From Paraphaeosphaeria minitans (lineage: Eukaryota; Ascomycota; Dothideomycetes; Pleosporales; Didymosphaeriaceae), in contig WJXW01000007.1 of NCBI GenBank assembly GCA_015832175.1, positions 2,108,001-2,172,000 on the forward strand: a DNA stretch of 64,000 nt. The letters run 5' to 3'. Shown here one piece after another: positions 11,501 to 23,027 of this stretch. How positions within the stretch are numbered: the first letter of the stretch is position 1; every line of letters begins with the position of its first letter. The notes under the pieces are model-generated. The model saw only the letters and a list, made by a program, of their open reading frames with translations, had not been told where the DNA came from and did no database searches. A program made the translations under genes and the position numbers.

Positions 11501-11874
11501 ACACTTCTTTTTTTACCTTCAACATAATATGCGCGATGTGGAAAGAGAGGATGTGAGGTTGTGTGTTCATTGCGACAACGGGCACCTGGTTTTTGCCACT
11601 CCAACATCACCGGCTCCCCTGGAACACGCTAGCGAATCCTGTATACGCTTCATAAAGAGAGGTGAACAGCCTCTGATATTGTCTGTTGTGTAGTCTCTTG
11701 CAAGGTATCGCCTGAATTCCGGCACATTTGACAACCAGTTTCATCTAATCGCTTCATCCATGCCCAATCTCACACACAAGACCAGCCTGGGTTCAGATTT
11801 CAAGAGACTGAAGAGGAGCATTCATTGTTATATCTGCATCAATGCTAGACGTATAAAGATCTCGTCTAAAGGAC
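11501..11874. other. spacer after tRNA
   Basis: This 0.37 kb stretch includes a T run just after the tRNA (TTCTTTTTTT near 11505), suitable as an RNA polymerase III terminator, and then the 3' flank of the dehydrogenase gene. Confidence 0.55.
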
Positions 11875-12971
11875 TCACCATGCCTGTACACCAGCCGCGT
11901 TGACCACCTTGCCGGCGTCCGCATCTCTCTTCCCCTCCACAACATCCCTGATCAAAATTCCACCTAGACTTGGGTCAAGAGCACCCATCTGTTTCATCTT
12001 CTCTGGGCCCATGCCTACAAGTGTGGGGTACAAAGTCAGTGAATCGTTCAAAAAAAAGAGTATTAGGCAGAAGTAGGTTGTTTTAGCTTCAGCTCGGGAC
12101 TAAAGTCTGACATTTTCAGACAATAGTTGTAGCTGAAACAACCACTTTGTACCCCAGGAGTTCTTACCACCAAGATTCGTGGCCAGAAATCCAGGGCTGA
12201 TACAGAATACTTTGACACCGTCTTCTTTCAGGAATCTCTGCCACTCCAACATCAACATGTTCAACCCTGTCTTCGAGCTGCGGTAGGCGATCTGAGAGAG
12301 CACAGGGGGTTTTGGCCTACGAGAACAGATCAGTCAGCAAACGTTCGATCATGTCATGAGGAAAGAACTTACCAGCCTGCAGGTATGCTAGGCAGACCTG
12401 CCTTGCGGGCTGGGGAGATGGAGCTTCCGCCAGAGCAAATGTCAAGCGACGACATTCCGGACGTGACGAACAAGATCCGTGGTCCCGACGACTTGAGAAG
12501 AAGCGGGACGAGGGTGTTCGTCAAGACGTGTGTGGAGGTAACATTGAGCGAGTACGAGTGATCAAATGCCTCGCGGATTCCGGCGGGCGTAGGATTTTCT
12601 CGCATAACAGCGTCGTGAGAACCTCCTGTTGCGACTTTAGTACTAGAGCAAGCCGTGGCTGGATCTACACATCACAGGTCCTTACCAGCGTTGTTGACGA
12701 GAGCATCAAGTCTGCCGTACTTGGACTCTATCTCTTTGTTCAATTTTTCAATCGAAGCATCGTCCTCGATGTCGATTTGGATCGGAGCCACCTCGGATTT
12801 GGACTCGGTCACTTCGGACTGCAGTGTTTTGATAGCGACATAAGCCTTGTCGAGCGATCGGCTCCCCATGAGGATAACATGTGCGTCCGGCGAAGCATAA
12901 AGAGCCTTCACAGTCTCATAGCCAAGGCCCGTGTTTCCGCCTGTGACGAGGACAATGCTCTTTGCCGCCAT
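11875..12971 (-). CDS. short-chain dehydrogenase/reductase (SDR)
   Basis: Four exons on the minus strand: 12686-12971, 12373-12625, 12168-12316, 11875-12014 (275 aa). All junctions are in phase with GTAAGG, GTAAGT and GTAAGA donors. The classical SDR order is complete: the nucleotide-binding TGGNTGLG near residue 11, the acidic patch DIEDD, NNAG, the catalytic Ser region FVTSGMSS, the YRSSK catalytic pair, and the ISPGFLATN segment after it. It is a soluble NAD(P)-dependent oxidoreductase resembling carbonyl-reductase-like fungal SDRs; the substrate is unknown. The last intron (12015-12167, 153 nt) is unusually long and contains a terminal-inverted-repeat element (separate entry). Exon 4 ends with TGG TGA, which also resembles a donor, so a further exon cannot be fully excluded. 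Confidence 0.87.
12024..12156 (-). mobile_element. intron-borne TIR element A (introner/MITE-like)
   Basis: The element lies wholly inside the last intron of the dehydrogenase gene. Its ends are perfect inverted repeats: TGGGGTACAAAGT against ACTTTGTACCCCA (13 bp). In the gene's sense direction only 11 nt separate the left end from the start of the GTAAGA donor, and the right end is close to the CACTTGTAG acceptor. It contains a small hairpin, GTCTGA/TCAGAC, at about 12105-12122. Its interior aligns with element C in the ABCC gene. I see no coding capacity and no clear target-site duplication. Confidence 0.7.
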
Positions 12972-14908
12972 AATTTGCGTAAGAAGTGTAGATGAGCAGC
13001 GGATGGTTTGAATGAGTAGTAGAGTAGGCAGGCAAGATATAGACCTTTCCCTCCTAGCTTCACAGCCTTTTATACAAACAATCGTGCCTCTTACGTACAC
13101 GTATAACTTTAAACGACCCGGATCTGGGTCTGCCACTGAAGCGGGACAATAGCTGATTTAGGGCTAGCTAAATTGGCTCGTACTTGCAAAAAGAGCAAGA
13201 ACTTGCTTCCCTATTGGCTAGGAACCATCGTGTACATGATCAGGAACACTTATTCTCGTCTGCTTACTTTTCGTGGAGTTTCCGTACAATATCCGCCAAC
13301 TGTTGGATCCACCTTTGGACTCCTCTGCACGGCTTTATCGGGATTTATGAGCATCCATTCGTTGAATGTGGGGTCGGCCGCCACGGCCGCGTGGATAAAT
13401 AACACTTAACTCCGGACGGTTAATCCGGACCTCAGCCGTACTAACTCCTTGACCGTTACGATGAACGAGCACTGATTTGATAGATGCCCAGGATGCGCAG
13501 AAATAGCAATATATTGTGAGACGGTGTTCTGGCATTGGTCTTTGTAAGTTAAAGTTGCGACGAGCATCCCAACAAGGACTTGGCTAAATCGACAAACGCT
13601 GTAGGTATTCTTCTCGTGTGATTCCAACCCCACTCTCATTCGTGTCTCAAACCTACTACCTGGTATTACAACTGCAAGTGTTATAGCAGGAAGTAGAGGG
13701 AACATAAGATACGATGCAAGGTTACCTCCTATCTGAACTATGTACCTGCTGGTGTTCTCCTATCCATCATGTGTCTTGAGGTAAATTGGCACTTAATTTT
13801 CTCTTTTTTTCATAGAAAGTATGCTGATAGTACTCTGGCTTTGTCTAACAACGAAGGATGAAGTTGGTTCCCCGGAACATTTAAAAAGGAGTTTAACAAG
13901 CGCAACCTAGCCGGTGTTGCCCTTCCTAAACATTAAGACACCATCTGCGACATTCTTGTCAAACGCAATTAGCTTGCTAACGACGATGCCAATAGGCAGA
14001 CGACTATCGGCCTAATGCTATATCGTAAGGCGTACTGAAAGGTTAAGAAGATTGGCGCGACTACTCTTATGCTTTCAGTAATAGCTTTGATAAGAGTTTT
14101 GCCTTAGTTGAAGGTGTTGATGCGGCTGAGACATAGTGGCAATTGGTTCTGTAGCAAGGCTAGGTATAGTAGTTTGCTACTCGGTTTGAGCACATATTCG
14201 TGACGCACAAGAAATTGTCTGACGTGTGACTATTAGAGTTAAGAACCTTGAAGTGGCTAGATCTTATAGTTGTATTCCCTGCCTCTTGCAGTCATGCAGG
14301 TAATATGCGACAGTGAAAACTTTTCGTTCGCGGTTGCCTATTACTCGCCGACTGCCTTAGCAGTACTTTGACAGTAGAGTCAACTGCGTTGAGCCAGCAG
14401 TCTTTTGTCAGAATCGGAACCGGTGAAGCTGCTGATAATAGTTCATACATTGGTTGCGCATGAAGAACAAAGCTCTTGTTCATGTCGTTTATCGTACCTA
14501 TCTGAGGCAAAGCTTTTGGTGTGTACGATTCTCCAATACACCAGTCTTGCAGCATTATTGAGAAAGTCTGGCAGCGGCTTCGGGCATCAAAGGATTGCAA
14601 CTAGGATCAGTCAACAGAGAAGCACAGATAATGCTCACGACAAAGCGATGGCCTGAGTCAAACGAATACTCATGTGGCGTGGGGCAGGAAGGATCATGCA
14701 GTTCGTGCTTGCCCAAAACAGCAAGGCGGCTCTTTTAGGGCGTGCTTGTGCGCCGGAACCGTTGAGGCTGTTCACCGACATCACTCCGCTCCTCGTCGTT
14801 TATCGCTGGTGCCTAGCCATTTCTTTTAAAAGCTCTACATGATAGCCCCCTTCGATCCAAGCTTCATATTGCTGGCGCGCAGGTGGAAGGAGGTTTCCAC
14901 AGGCTGCA
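12972..14908. other. gene-poor, AT-richer region
   Basis: 1.9 kb between the start of the dehydrogenase and the ABCC gene, which point away from each other. No intact gene is visible. The central part (about 13700-14300) is AT-richer and contains the decayed reading frame listed separately. A minus-strand frame at 14292-14600 shows no family I recognise. Confidence 0.5.
13885..14110 (+). pseudogene. stop-riddled ORF remnant, possible RIP-mutated repeat
   Basis: One plus frame reads like a protein (FNKRNLAGVALP, then DTICDILVKRN, then LANDDANRQTTIGLMLYRKAY, then KVKKIGATTLMLSVIALIRVLP) but is broken by TAA, TAG, TGA and TAG. Each stop could come from a Gln or Arg codon by a C-to-T change, which is the pattern left by repeat-induced point mutation. 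The surrounding DNA is AT-richer than the genes. I cannot name the parent element, and chance cannot be ruled out. Confidence 0.3.
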
Positions 14909-17900
14909 ATGGCGTACGCACAGATCCTGATGACGCTGAACCCGGGGAATGTCAGCCAGGGCGTTCCACCATTGGCTCGGTGCCACAGTCTTTGGGTAGG
15001 TACAGTCTTAATTCTTGGAATGCCAGGAACAGGAACGCCACTAATATTGCGAAGGATAACCAAACAGCTCGCTTCACGCCTTGTGCGCTACCATATGTCG
15101 CCACTTTCCCGGCCATCCTAGGCGGAATTGTGCTATTGACTTATTCTCTACGAATTTTCGACGCTTACAAGCCAAAATGGATGAAGTCATTCATCACGGA
15201 AGAGAAAGAGAGCTCAGACGAGCTGCTCTCTACGTTCTGGAGGCAGCCTCTGTCTGCGACATTCGGGCTTCTAGTGGTTTCGATGATTGGACTCACGATG
15301 CAGCTCTTAGCCAGTTTTCTCCCCGTTCTTTATTATAGTGGGATATATCCTTCAGTTGCTTGGGTAAGACATATATGTCGTTTTTGATACATGAGCTTAC
15401 CGGTCCAGGTAATCGCCATCAGTATTATTGTCATTGAGCGCCCAAGGGCGGCTTCACTCTCACTCATAACTCTGTATACTGGACTGCTTCTTGAGCGGCT
15501 CGTCGTGCTCTCTCATGGGTCACAATTGGTACCATTGTTCGCGCTGGATTTCCTGGCAGCATTAGCGGCATTGCTTGGCATGTTGGTCGTCCTTAATATG
15601 CCTCTGCGCGATCCAGTTCTGTCGCGTGAGGGCATCAGTCCCGTCGGTACTGCGCCGACCGTCGACTTGCGGACGCCAGAAGACAATCTTACCCCTTTCC
15701 AATACATGACTGTGTCATGGATGAGACCTCTGATTAATAAAGGGAAGACCCGAGAGATGAGCGATGCAGACGTTTGGGATTTAGGATACGAATACAAGCA
15801 CGAGCGACTCCACAACACGTTTCGTGTGCTTAAAGGCTCTGTAACGAAGCGTGTATTCTTTGCCAACGGCATAGATCTGCTCATTACCACGTTATTGGGG
15901 CTTCTCCAACTGGCTCTCACATTGGCAATCCCTGTACTACTACAGCAGTTGCTTGCGAGCATGCAAGGCTCGAACCCTAACGGCAACGCCACCATTACAT
16001 ATGCCTGTATTGCGTTGTTCTTCCGCTTGCTCAATGCTCAGACCCAGGTGTTCGTTATCTGGCATCAGAGAAGGGCTTATGAGCGGTCACGGGGCGAGAT
16101 GATCACAATGCTTTTCGAAAAGACTCTCAATAGAAAGATCTTGGGCGCAAAGCAAAAGCCAGAAGAGCAGCCCAACGGGCACATCAACGGAGATCTAGAT
16201 GAAGCCGCCAATGGCCACATCGAGGAAGAATCTGCCAAAGGACGCACATGGCCAGGCCATGTTCGATGGGCTTTCTTAGGCCCACTTTTGTTCATTCAGA
16301 ACCTCTTTGCGAAGAAACCGGCGGAGCCAGAAAAGAAAGATGACGAAGCTGCATCTATGGGAAAGATTCTGAACCTTATGCGAAATGATGTATATGAGGT
16401 GTCTCAGCGCTTCTGGGAATTCTCCGGTACGATCCCCCCCGGTACAAAGTCGTTATGTTTTAGACAAGTTGTACACAAAATCATTTTTATGACTCAGCTG
16501 ACTTTGTACCCGTGAGTATAGACATAATCACAAAACCAGTAGGGGTTATCTTTGCGACACTCCTCATCTGGAGGATGCTCGGATGGGCCTGCTTGCTGGG
16601 AGTTCTAGCATTGTTTGTCACCCAATCGCTCAATGTCGTCCTCGCTCGCTACAAAGTGTATTTTGAGAAGAAGCGTAGAGTTGCTACAGACGAAAAGCTG
16701 CAGCGGATTAATCAATTCATCGAATCGATCCGGCACTTGCGCTGGTATGGTTGGCAGGATTCGTGGTTGAACGGAATACTCGAATCGCGCCAAAAGGAAC
16801 TGCACCTCCGCGTCATACTGATCGTTTTCGAAACAACATTGGCTTTCGTGGTCAAGTTTGGTGTTGGTATGTTTCCCCTGGTCGCATTCTACGCATACAC
16901 GAAGTTATCTGGTAAATCCCTCCGCGTCGACCTTATCTTTCCGGCTATCGACTTGTTCAACCTCTTGGATTCTTATCTCCGCGAGCTGCCCAGAATGGTT
17001 ACGACATTGCTCAATGCGTATGTCGCAATGGGTCGAATTGAGTCATTCATGCAAGAACCCGACAAAGAAGAGAACGACATGGTTCCAGAAGGCACCGCTG
17101 AATTGAGCTTCTCAAATGCCTCCTTCGCTTGGCCTGGCGTAGAGAAAATGGTATTGAGCAACATCACTCTAGCATTTCCACGTGGCCTTACTGTCATATA
17201 CGGAGAGGTGGCATCGGGCAAGACAGCTCTTCTGCAGGCCCTTCTAGGAGAGCTCGACAAGACTGCTGGCGAATTCGTACAACCGGATGAAGTCATCGGA
17301 TACTGTGCTCAAACGCCCTGGCTGCAAAGCATGAGCATTCGAGAGAACATCCTCTTCTCGTGTCCATACGAGGAAGGACGCTACAAGCAGGTTCTTGAAG
17401 CATGTGCACTTCTTCCTGACATGGCTGAATTCAAATCTGGAGATCTTTCCAATATTGGTGAGAATGGAATCGGCCTCTCAGGTGGGCAGAAGGCTCGAGT
17501 AGCGCTCGCACGTGCGGTGTATAGTCCGGCGAAAGTAATCATGCTCGACGACCCACTCTCGGCGCTTGATCATCAGACCGCAGAGGCCATCGTTCGCAAA
17601 CTACTTGCTGGCCCACTCATGGCCGAACGCACTATTATATTGGTCACTCACCGAACCGAGCTCTGCCACGGTATTGCAAAGCAGTGGGTAGAATTGATTC
17701 ACGGCAAAGTTACGATCCATGAGCCTGCTCCCGAAGAAGAAAACGCGCTCAAACGCCAGGAGACCCAAGAATCAATTTCGGAAGAAGAAGCCAAGAAGCG
17801 CGAGGAAGCCCAGGCAGCCGCTGTGCCAGATAAGTTCATTGAAGATGAGTACCGTGCGACCGGGACCGTCAAGCTCCAAGTCTACTGGCGATATATCAGA

Positions 17901-19775
17901 GCTGGAACCTTCCTCTGGTGGTCCGTTGCGATTTTCGTCATGGTTCTCTATCGTTTTGTAGATATTGGTCAAGGATGGTATATCAAAGCGTGGGGCGAAG
18001 GATACGAGCATGATCATTCGAGAGGCACATTTCATTTCCTCCCACCTCCTGGCCAGGACGTTGTACCTTGGCTCGTCGGATTCTTTGTCATCGCTTGCAT
18101 CACGTCCGTGACGTTCTGGTGGGTCTACATTGTCATGTACGGCGTCGGGTACCAAGCGGCGAAGACGATCTTTAAAGAGGCCATCGACAAAGTTGCGCAT
18201 GCTACGTTTCGTTTCTACGACGTCACGCCAGTAGGGAGACTGATGAACCGGCTTACATCGGACATGAACACCATCGATGGACATCTGAGTTTCATCTTCA
18301 CAATCGTAATATGGCAGGCCGTCGGCTTCGTCAGTTCGATCGTAATCATCTTGACTGCAGCCCCGGCCTTCTTGGCTTTCGGAGTCGTTCTTAGTTCATG
18401 CTATGTGTACTACTTCAGACTATTCTTGCCAACTTCTCAGACGCTGCGTCGTCTTGAGGTAAGAACCTCTCCATTCGTCCACTCAAGTTGCTAACTCTGT
18501 ACAGATGGTGTCACTCTCCCCATTGATGTCCAACTTCGGCGCCCTTGTTGAAGGCCTCACTACAGTCCGCGCCTTCTCCGCCCAGCCACGCTTCCAATCC
18601 AACGTGATCACTGTTGTGGACAGCTTCCAGAGACAGGACCACTTTTACTGGGTACGGACCCCTGGGGTGCAAAGTGGGTGTTTTTCTGCTGTGTCTATTG
18701 TCTGAAACTGTCAGACAAGCTAAAGCTAAAACACCTACTCCCAACCTATCTTCCTTGATATTTGTACACTTCACTGACTTCGTACCATCCGCTTTAGTCC
18801 CTGCAAGCCTGGCTCGGCCTCCGCTTCTCATCATTATCCGCCTCCTCAACTCTCGCCATGGCCATCATTGCAGTCTACACAGGCATTTCGCCCGGACTTA
18901 CCGCCTTCGTCCTCATCACCGCAAGCAAATTCGTCATCCAAACCGAACAGCTCTGCAAGATCTACGGCCAGCTTGAAATGGACTTCACCAGCGTCGAGCG
19001 CGTCGTCGAGCTGCTCGACCTCGAAACCGAGGCTCCCGGCGTCGTCAACCCGCCCGCACATTGGCCCACCTACACCGGCGACATCGTCTTCGAGAACGTC
19101 ACCATCCGGTACGCGCCGAACCTCGACCCTGCGCTGCACGACATCAGCCTGCGGATCCCTGCGGGCTCGCACACAGCCGTCATCGGGCGCACAGGTAGCG
19201 GCAAGTCGACCCTCGCGCTCTGCCTCCTTGCCACCATCGCACCCGAGGCGGGCCAAATCTTCATCGACGGCGTCGACATCGGCACCGTCAACAAGCAGGC
19301 GCTGCGCAACCGCGTAACGTTCCTGGCGCAAGAGCCCGTCCTCTTCCCCGGCTCCATGCGCAAGAACCTCGACCCCCTCGACGAATACAGCGACGCAGCT
19401 TGCGAAGCCGTGCTCTCCAAGATTGCCGGGAACCACGACTGGACGCTCTCGACCTCCGTCGAGGGCGGCGGGAAGGGTCTTTCTCAGGGGCAGCGTCAGC
19501 TCGTTGGTCTCGCGCGCGCGATGCTGCGAAGGAGTCCGGTGCTCATCATGGACGAAGCCACGGCTTCCATCGATTTTGAAACCGCGCAACGCATACAGAG
19601 TGTGCTGCGGGAGGAGATGCGGGAGAGTACCGTGATCACGATTGCGCATCGGTTGGAGGCGGTGCGAAATGCAGATTATTGCGTCGTGCTGGGGAAGGGG
19701 AAGTTGGTGAAGGCTGGAAAGGCGGTGGACATGTTGAGGGAAGGGGGTGAGTTTACTGGGATGTTGGCGCAGTAA
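14909..19775 (+). CDS. ABC transporter, ABCC/MRP type (full length)
   Basis: Six exons: 14909-14995, 15055-15363, 15409-16426, 16522-18458, 18505-18651, 18798-19775 (1491 aa); all phases close. Order: an N-terminal membrane region (TMD0-like, residues 40-220), the first ABC transmembrane domain with a charged insert, NBD1, a charged linker, the second transmembrane domain, and NBD2. NBD1 has Walker A GEVASGKTALL, signature LSGGQKARVALARA and Walker B VIMLDDPLSALD. NBD2 has GRTGSGKSTLAL, LSQGQRQLVGLARA, VLIMDEATASID and the H-loop AHR. The first Walker A is slightly unusual (GEVAS where GPVGS is common). Such proteins export glutathione conjugates, drugs or metabolites from vacuolar or plasma membranes. 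Introns 3 and 5 (95 and 146 nt) each carry a TIR element; the other three introns are 45-59 nt. Confidence 0.92.
16440..16512 (+). mobile_element. intron-borne TIR element B
   Basis: A 73-nt element inside ABCC intron 3 (16427-16521), bounded by GGTACAAAGTC and GACTTTGTACC. It shares the end sequences of elements A and C but is shorter, and its interior does not clearly align with theirs. Only about 13 nt and 9 nt of host intron lie outside it. It follows a run of seven C residues. Confidence 0.65.
18663..18788 (+). mobile_element. intron-borne TIR element C
   Basis: A 126-nt element inside ABCC intron 5 (18652-18797), with ends TGGGGTGCAAAGT and ACTTCGTACCATC, diverged copies of the element A ends. 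Its interior aligns with element A in the same orientation relative to transcription. Shared blocks include CTATTGTCTGAAA and TGTCAGAC (18695-18716), AGCTAAAAC, CCTACT and TTCACTGACTT. It leaves 11 nt of host intron on the 5' side and 9 nt on the 3' side. Confidence 0.7.
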
Positions 19776-20158
19776 AGGGGAAGGGGTGCGAGGGTATTGG
19801 GGAGGTGTTGTGGGAATGGTACTAGATTGCAAGGCTTTTGAACAGGGAAACGTTTCTTTTTTGTAGAAGTTTCACCCACGATAGACGTAGTCCGTCAATA
19901 CTTTCGGTCGTTATGGGTGTAGTTACATTTCTTGCCCGAGAGGATTCAATATAAAGAGAATGCGTCGCACCTATGCTCTTGTATTCTTCTAGCGATGCAG
20001 ATGCAGGTGTAAAATGAATATACCAATGCCACCCGATGAGTCTAGCCAGACAATCTTGTGCAAAGTACCCGTCTACACCCACCCAGACACCCTCCAGAGA
20101 TAACTCGAAGGTGTGCGAAAGGAAGTACGTGCCTAGCAGCAGAACCGGCCAGCAAGGC
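19776..20158. other. convergent 3' spacer
   Basis: The 0.38 kb between the ends of the ABCC gene (plus) and the R3H-type gene (minus). It should hold both polyadenylation regions; no gene is seen. Confidence 0.6.
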
Positions 20159-21253
20159 TCACACCAGTGCCCACAGCGGCCGTGGCAACGGCCCACAGCC
20201 AGCCTGCCTCCCCGTCCTCATCTTGACATCCTTCAACCCAACATAAGCCTCCCTCCTCGCCGGATCTCCCACCGTAACGCTCCACGTCTTCAGCCCATAG
20301 TACACCCCAATATGATGCACAAGCCACCGGCCAAAGCTCCCACCCTGGTCCTCCTCAGCCGTCTCGAACAGCATAATCTCACGCTTGCCAGCCCCCTCCA
20401 TCGAACCCCTCCAATCGCTCATCACGCCGTTCCTCCCCACAAACACAATCTCGTCGTCCGAGCTGTCCGGATCGGCAGGCAGCCCGTCGTCGTCGGCAGC
20501 CCTGCGCACGCTATCCTCCCACTCGGTCACGAAGGCGCGGACCTCGGACTCCAGGTCCATGAGCAGGCCCTTTGCGCCGCGCGAGCGCTTGAGCTTCTCG
20601 CGCAGCTCCTTGGGGACCACGCCGGGGGCGGTGGGCTTGTTCGCGACGGTGCGCGACGAGGCTTTTGCTTTGGCGGCGGAAGTCTTGCGCTCGGCGTGCT
20701 GGCGGGCGAGGCCGGCGTCCCAGAGGGGCGCGAGGTAGTAGGGGACGTTGTGGACGGGGTGCGTAGGGTGGACTTCCCAGTCTTTGGGCTGCGGGGGCTC
20801 GGCGTGGGGGTTGTTCAGGAGGCGGTCTGGTAGAGATCAGTCGGAGGGAGTTCTATACATAGCATATGAATCTGTGTGTGTGCATGGCGCGGTGCGCTCG
20901 TTTCACGGCTGGACTCGGTGACGCGTACCGTTCTCCCAGCGCAGCCTGCGCCGGGTGCCCTCATTCCCCTTAAGCAAGGACTCGCGGCGCTTCAAGCTAT
21001 CCCGGCGGATCGGCTCCTTGCGCTTGTAGTAGCCACCCTCCTTCGCTGCCGTGGTAGAGCTCGGGCGCTCCCTGGGGGCAGCTGAAGTCGAGACGTCATC
21101 GAGCGGGATCTGGAGGTTGACGATAGCGCCGGGGAGATCGCCAGGGGTGGCGATGGTGACCTGGCTGATGGCTGCGGTTGCGGTCTCGACAGTCCATGCC
21201 TGGATGTCGATGGGCTGGGGCTCAGGAGCCGGTTCAGTGGTCAAGATGGCCAT
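20159..21253 (-). CDS. R3H-associated domain protein
   Basis: Two exons on the minus strand: 20929-21253 and 20159-20826 (330 aa), joined by a 102-nt GTACGC..ACCAG intron in phase. Residues about 60-150 contain a run of Arg/Lys and the signature RWENDRLLNNPHAEPPQPKD followed by WEVHPTHPVHNVPYYLAPLWD, which matches the R3H-associated N-terminal domain (PF13902-like). The C-terminal third (FGRWLVHHIGVYYGLKTWSV, then PARREAY) resembles the R3H helix region that binds single-stranded nucleic acid. A Ser/Asp stretch (DPDSSDDEIVF) sits between. The role is probably in RNA or DNA binding, but no pathway is established. The N-terminal 40 residues are low-complexity. The start ATG is the second Met of the frame; an earlier Met five codons upstream is possible. 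Confidence 0.8.
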
Positions 21254-21694
21254 GGTGGTGAGTGGCAATGCAGTTGTGATGGGGGGTTACGATAGCAGTA
21301 GGGGTAAGAGGGTGGGGTTGGAACGAAGGACGACCGGCGCGGCAGGTACAACGAGGTCTGCTTGAAGCAAACAGGTGTTCAGAAGAAGAGCAATGCGATG
21401 GACATGTCAAGACGGCGGGGAGGGAGCACGATAATGCTCCGCGATAGGAACCGAGCTAGCTTCGTGAGCCAATCACCAATCCAACGTGGGTGAGACGGCG
21501 CGAGTCACACTCGGTGACCACATCGGGTCTTCTCCGCGGTCTCGCGGAAGCTGACCCGCAGCCGTGCATCATGATGGACATGATTCATCTATTGCTATCG
21601 ACACCAGCGCCATAATATACCCGCAATGCCCAACCATCCCTCGTATACACTTTGGGTATCTACAAAACCTCATCATTAACAACGGTGGAATCGA
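21254..21694. other. spacer between R3H-type gene and aminopeptidase
   Basis: The 0.44 kb holds the promoter of the R3H-type gene and the 3' end of the aminopeptidase; both lie on the minus strand. No further feature is visible. Confidence 0.55.
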
Positions 21695-23027
21695 TTACTC
21701 AAACTTATGAGTAGCCAGCTCGTAGGCTAGAGCCAGTGTCAACTTCGCATGCTGGAGCATGTGGTCGAAGCTGAGATATTCGATCTTGTCTATGCTTAAG
21801 TTAGTACATTTGGTTTTCAATACTCTAGTGACCTTCTTACCTTCGGTTGTGTGAATCTTGTTGTCCGAAAATTTGAAGTCCGACTCAATAACAAATGACG
21901 AGGGGTATCCAGCCTTGCTGGCACTGGCATGGTCGGAGCACGCGTAACCGCACTTTGTGAGTACGTAAGGAATGTCGCAGTACTCGGTGATCACCTTCTT
22001 GATGAACTCGGTCAGGCCAGGGTCGACAAAATCAGTGATTACGCCAACGGACTCAGGTTCTCCTGCGTCGATAGTCTTCTGCACGTAGCCTGTCATGTCC
22101 TGCTGAAGCATGGCCTTAACATCGCGGCCCTCCTTTTCATATGACTGGAAGATTGCCTGAGAGCCAAGTAGCCCTCCCTCTTCGGCGGAGTACCAATGGA
22201 ACTCTACCGTGTTCTGTTGATCGGCTTTCACGATATCTTTGGACTTCAGCAGCACGCGCAGAGCTTCGAGGATCGTAACGGTGCCACTTCCATCGTCGTC
22301 AGCTCCAGGCGCAGCGAGGATGGACGGGAGAAACAGGTTGATGCTGTCCTGGTGGGCACCGATGACGACGGTCTTGTTGGTCTTTCCCGGGATCGTGGCG
22401 ATGATGGAAGACTGGCCCCAAGCGTGGGAAAAAGCTTTAACCGATGCACCGTGTTCGAAAGCTCCGCTCTTGGCGATTGTGTCGTTGACTTGCTTCAGCA
22501 GCCACGCCGAGGACTGCGCGCCATACTGCGATTTGTAGTATCTATTATGGAGTCAACTTGCAAGTCCCACGGATAAACGCAAGGAATGTAATACCTCGTA
22601 TGGAAGGAAGTGAAGACCTCCAGGTGCTTGCGCATGTTGTTCTTCTCGAGCTGCTTGAGCAGCGGCGCGACAGTGTCCTTCTGAGCGATCTTATTAGGAA
22701 ACGTGACGCTCCGTGCGGAGTATTTGCTGTTCAAGGCGCCGAGCTCAGAGTTGTCCGTGATGTCCATGAAGTTGATGCCTTTCTGATGAGCCATTAGTGA
22801 CCTTGTCTAGCTGCACCATTGTCGAAAGATAGCCATGTACTTACGCGACGTAGAGCCCACTTGTCGTCTTCCGTAACCCACTGAGTCTCTCCCGGTGCCA
22901 GCTCGATGAGGTACTTGTCGGCTTCAACGATGGGTGCCTGTTGCGAGTCACCCAGCACGACCTGCGGAGGGTAGACAGCAGCGACCAGCGCTGCGGTGCA
23001 TAATGGTAGCAAAAGTGACGACTTCAT
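21695..23027 (-). CDS. lap1: secreted leucine aminopeptidase, M28 family
   Basis: Four exons on the minus strand: 22845-23027, 22595-22782, 21841-22541, 21695-21789 (388 aa). Introns of 51-62 nt are all in phase. The signal peptide is [20 protein letters not shown], followed by a propeptide ([20 protein letters not shown]). The mature part has the whole set of co-catalytic zinc ligands and the general base of M28E enzymes: His in GAHQDS, Asp in ADDDGSG, Glu-Glu in AEEGG, Asp in QDMTGY and His in IHTTED, plus the paired Cys in [10 protein letters not shown]. It should remove N-terminal Leu and other hydrophobic residues outside the cell. Length and domain order match fungal LAP1. Exon 4 completes [16 protein letters not shown], which fixes the last acceptor. 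Confidence 0.94.

Noticed and set aside
18846..19832. 328-codon open frame on the minus strand
   Set aside because: Antisense shadow of the second ABCC nucleotide-binding domain in GC-rich, codon-biased sequence; His/Pro/Arg-rich composition and no domain.
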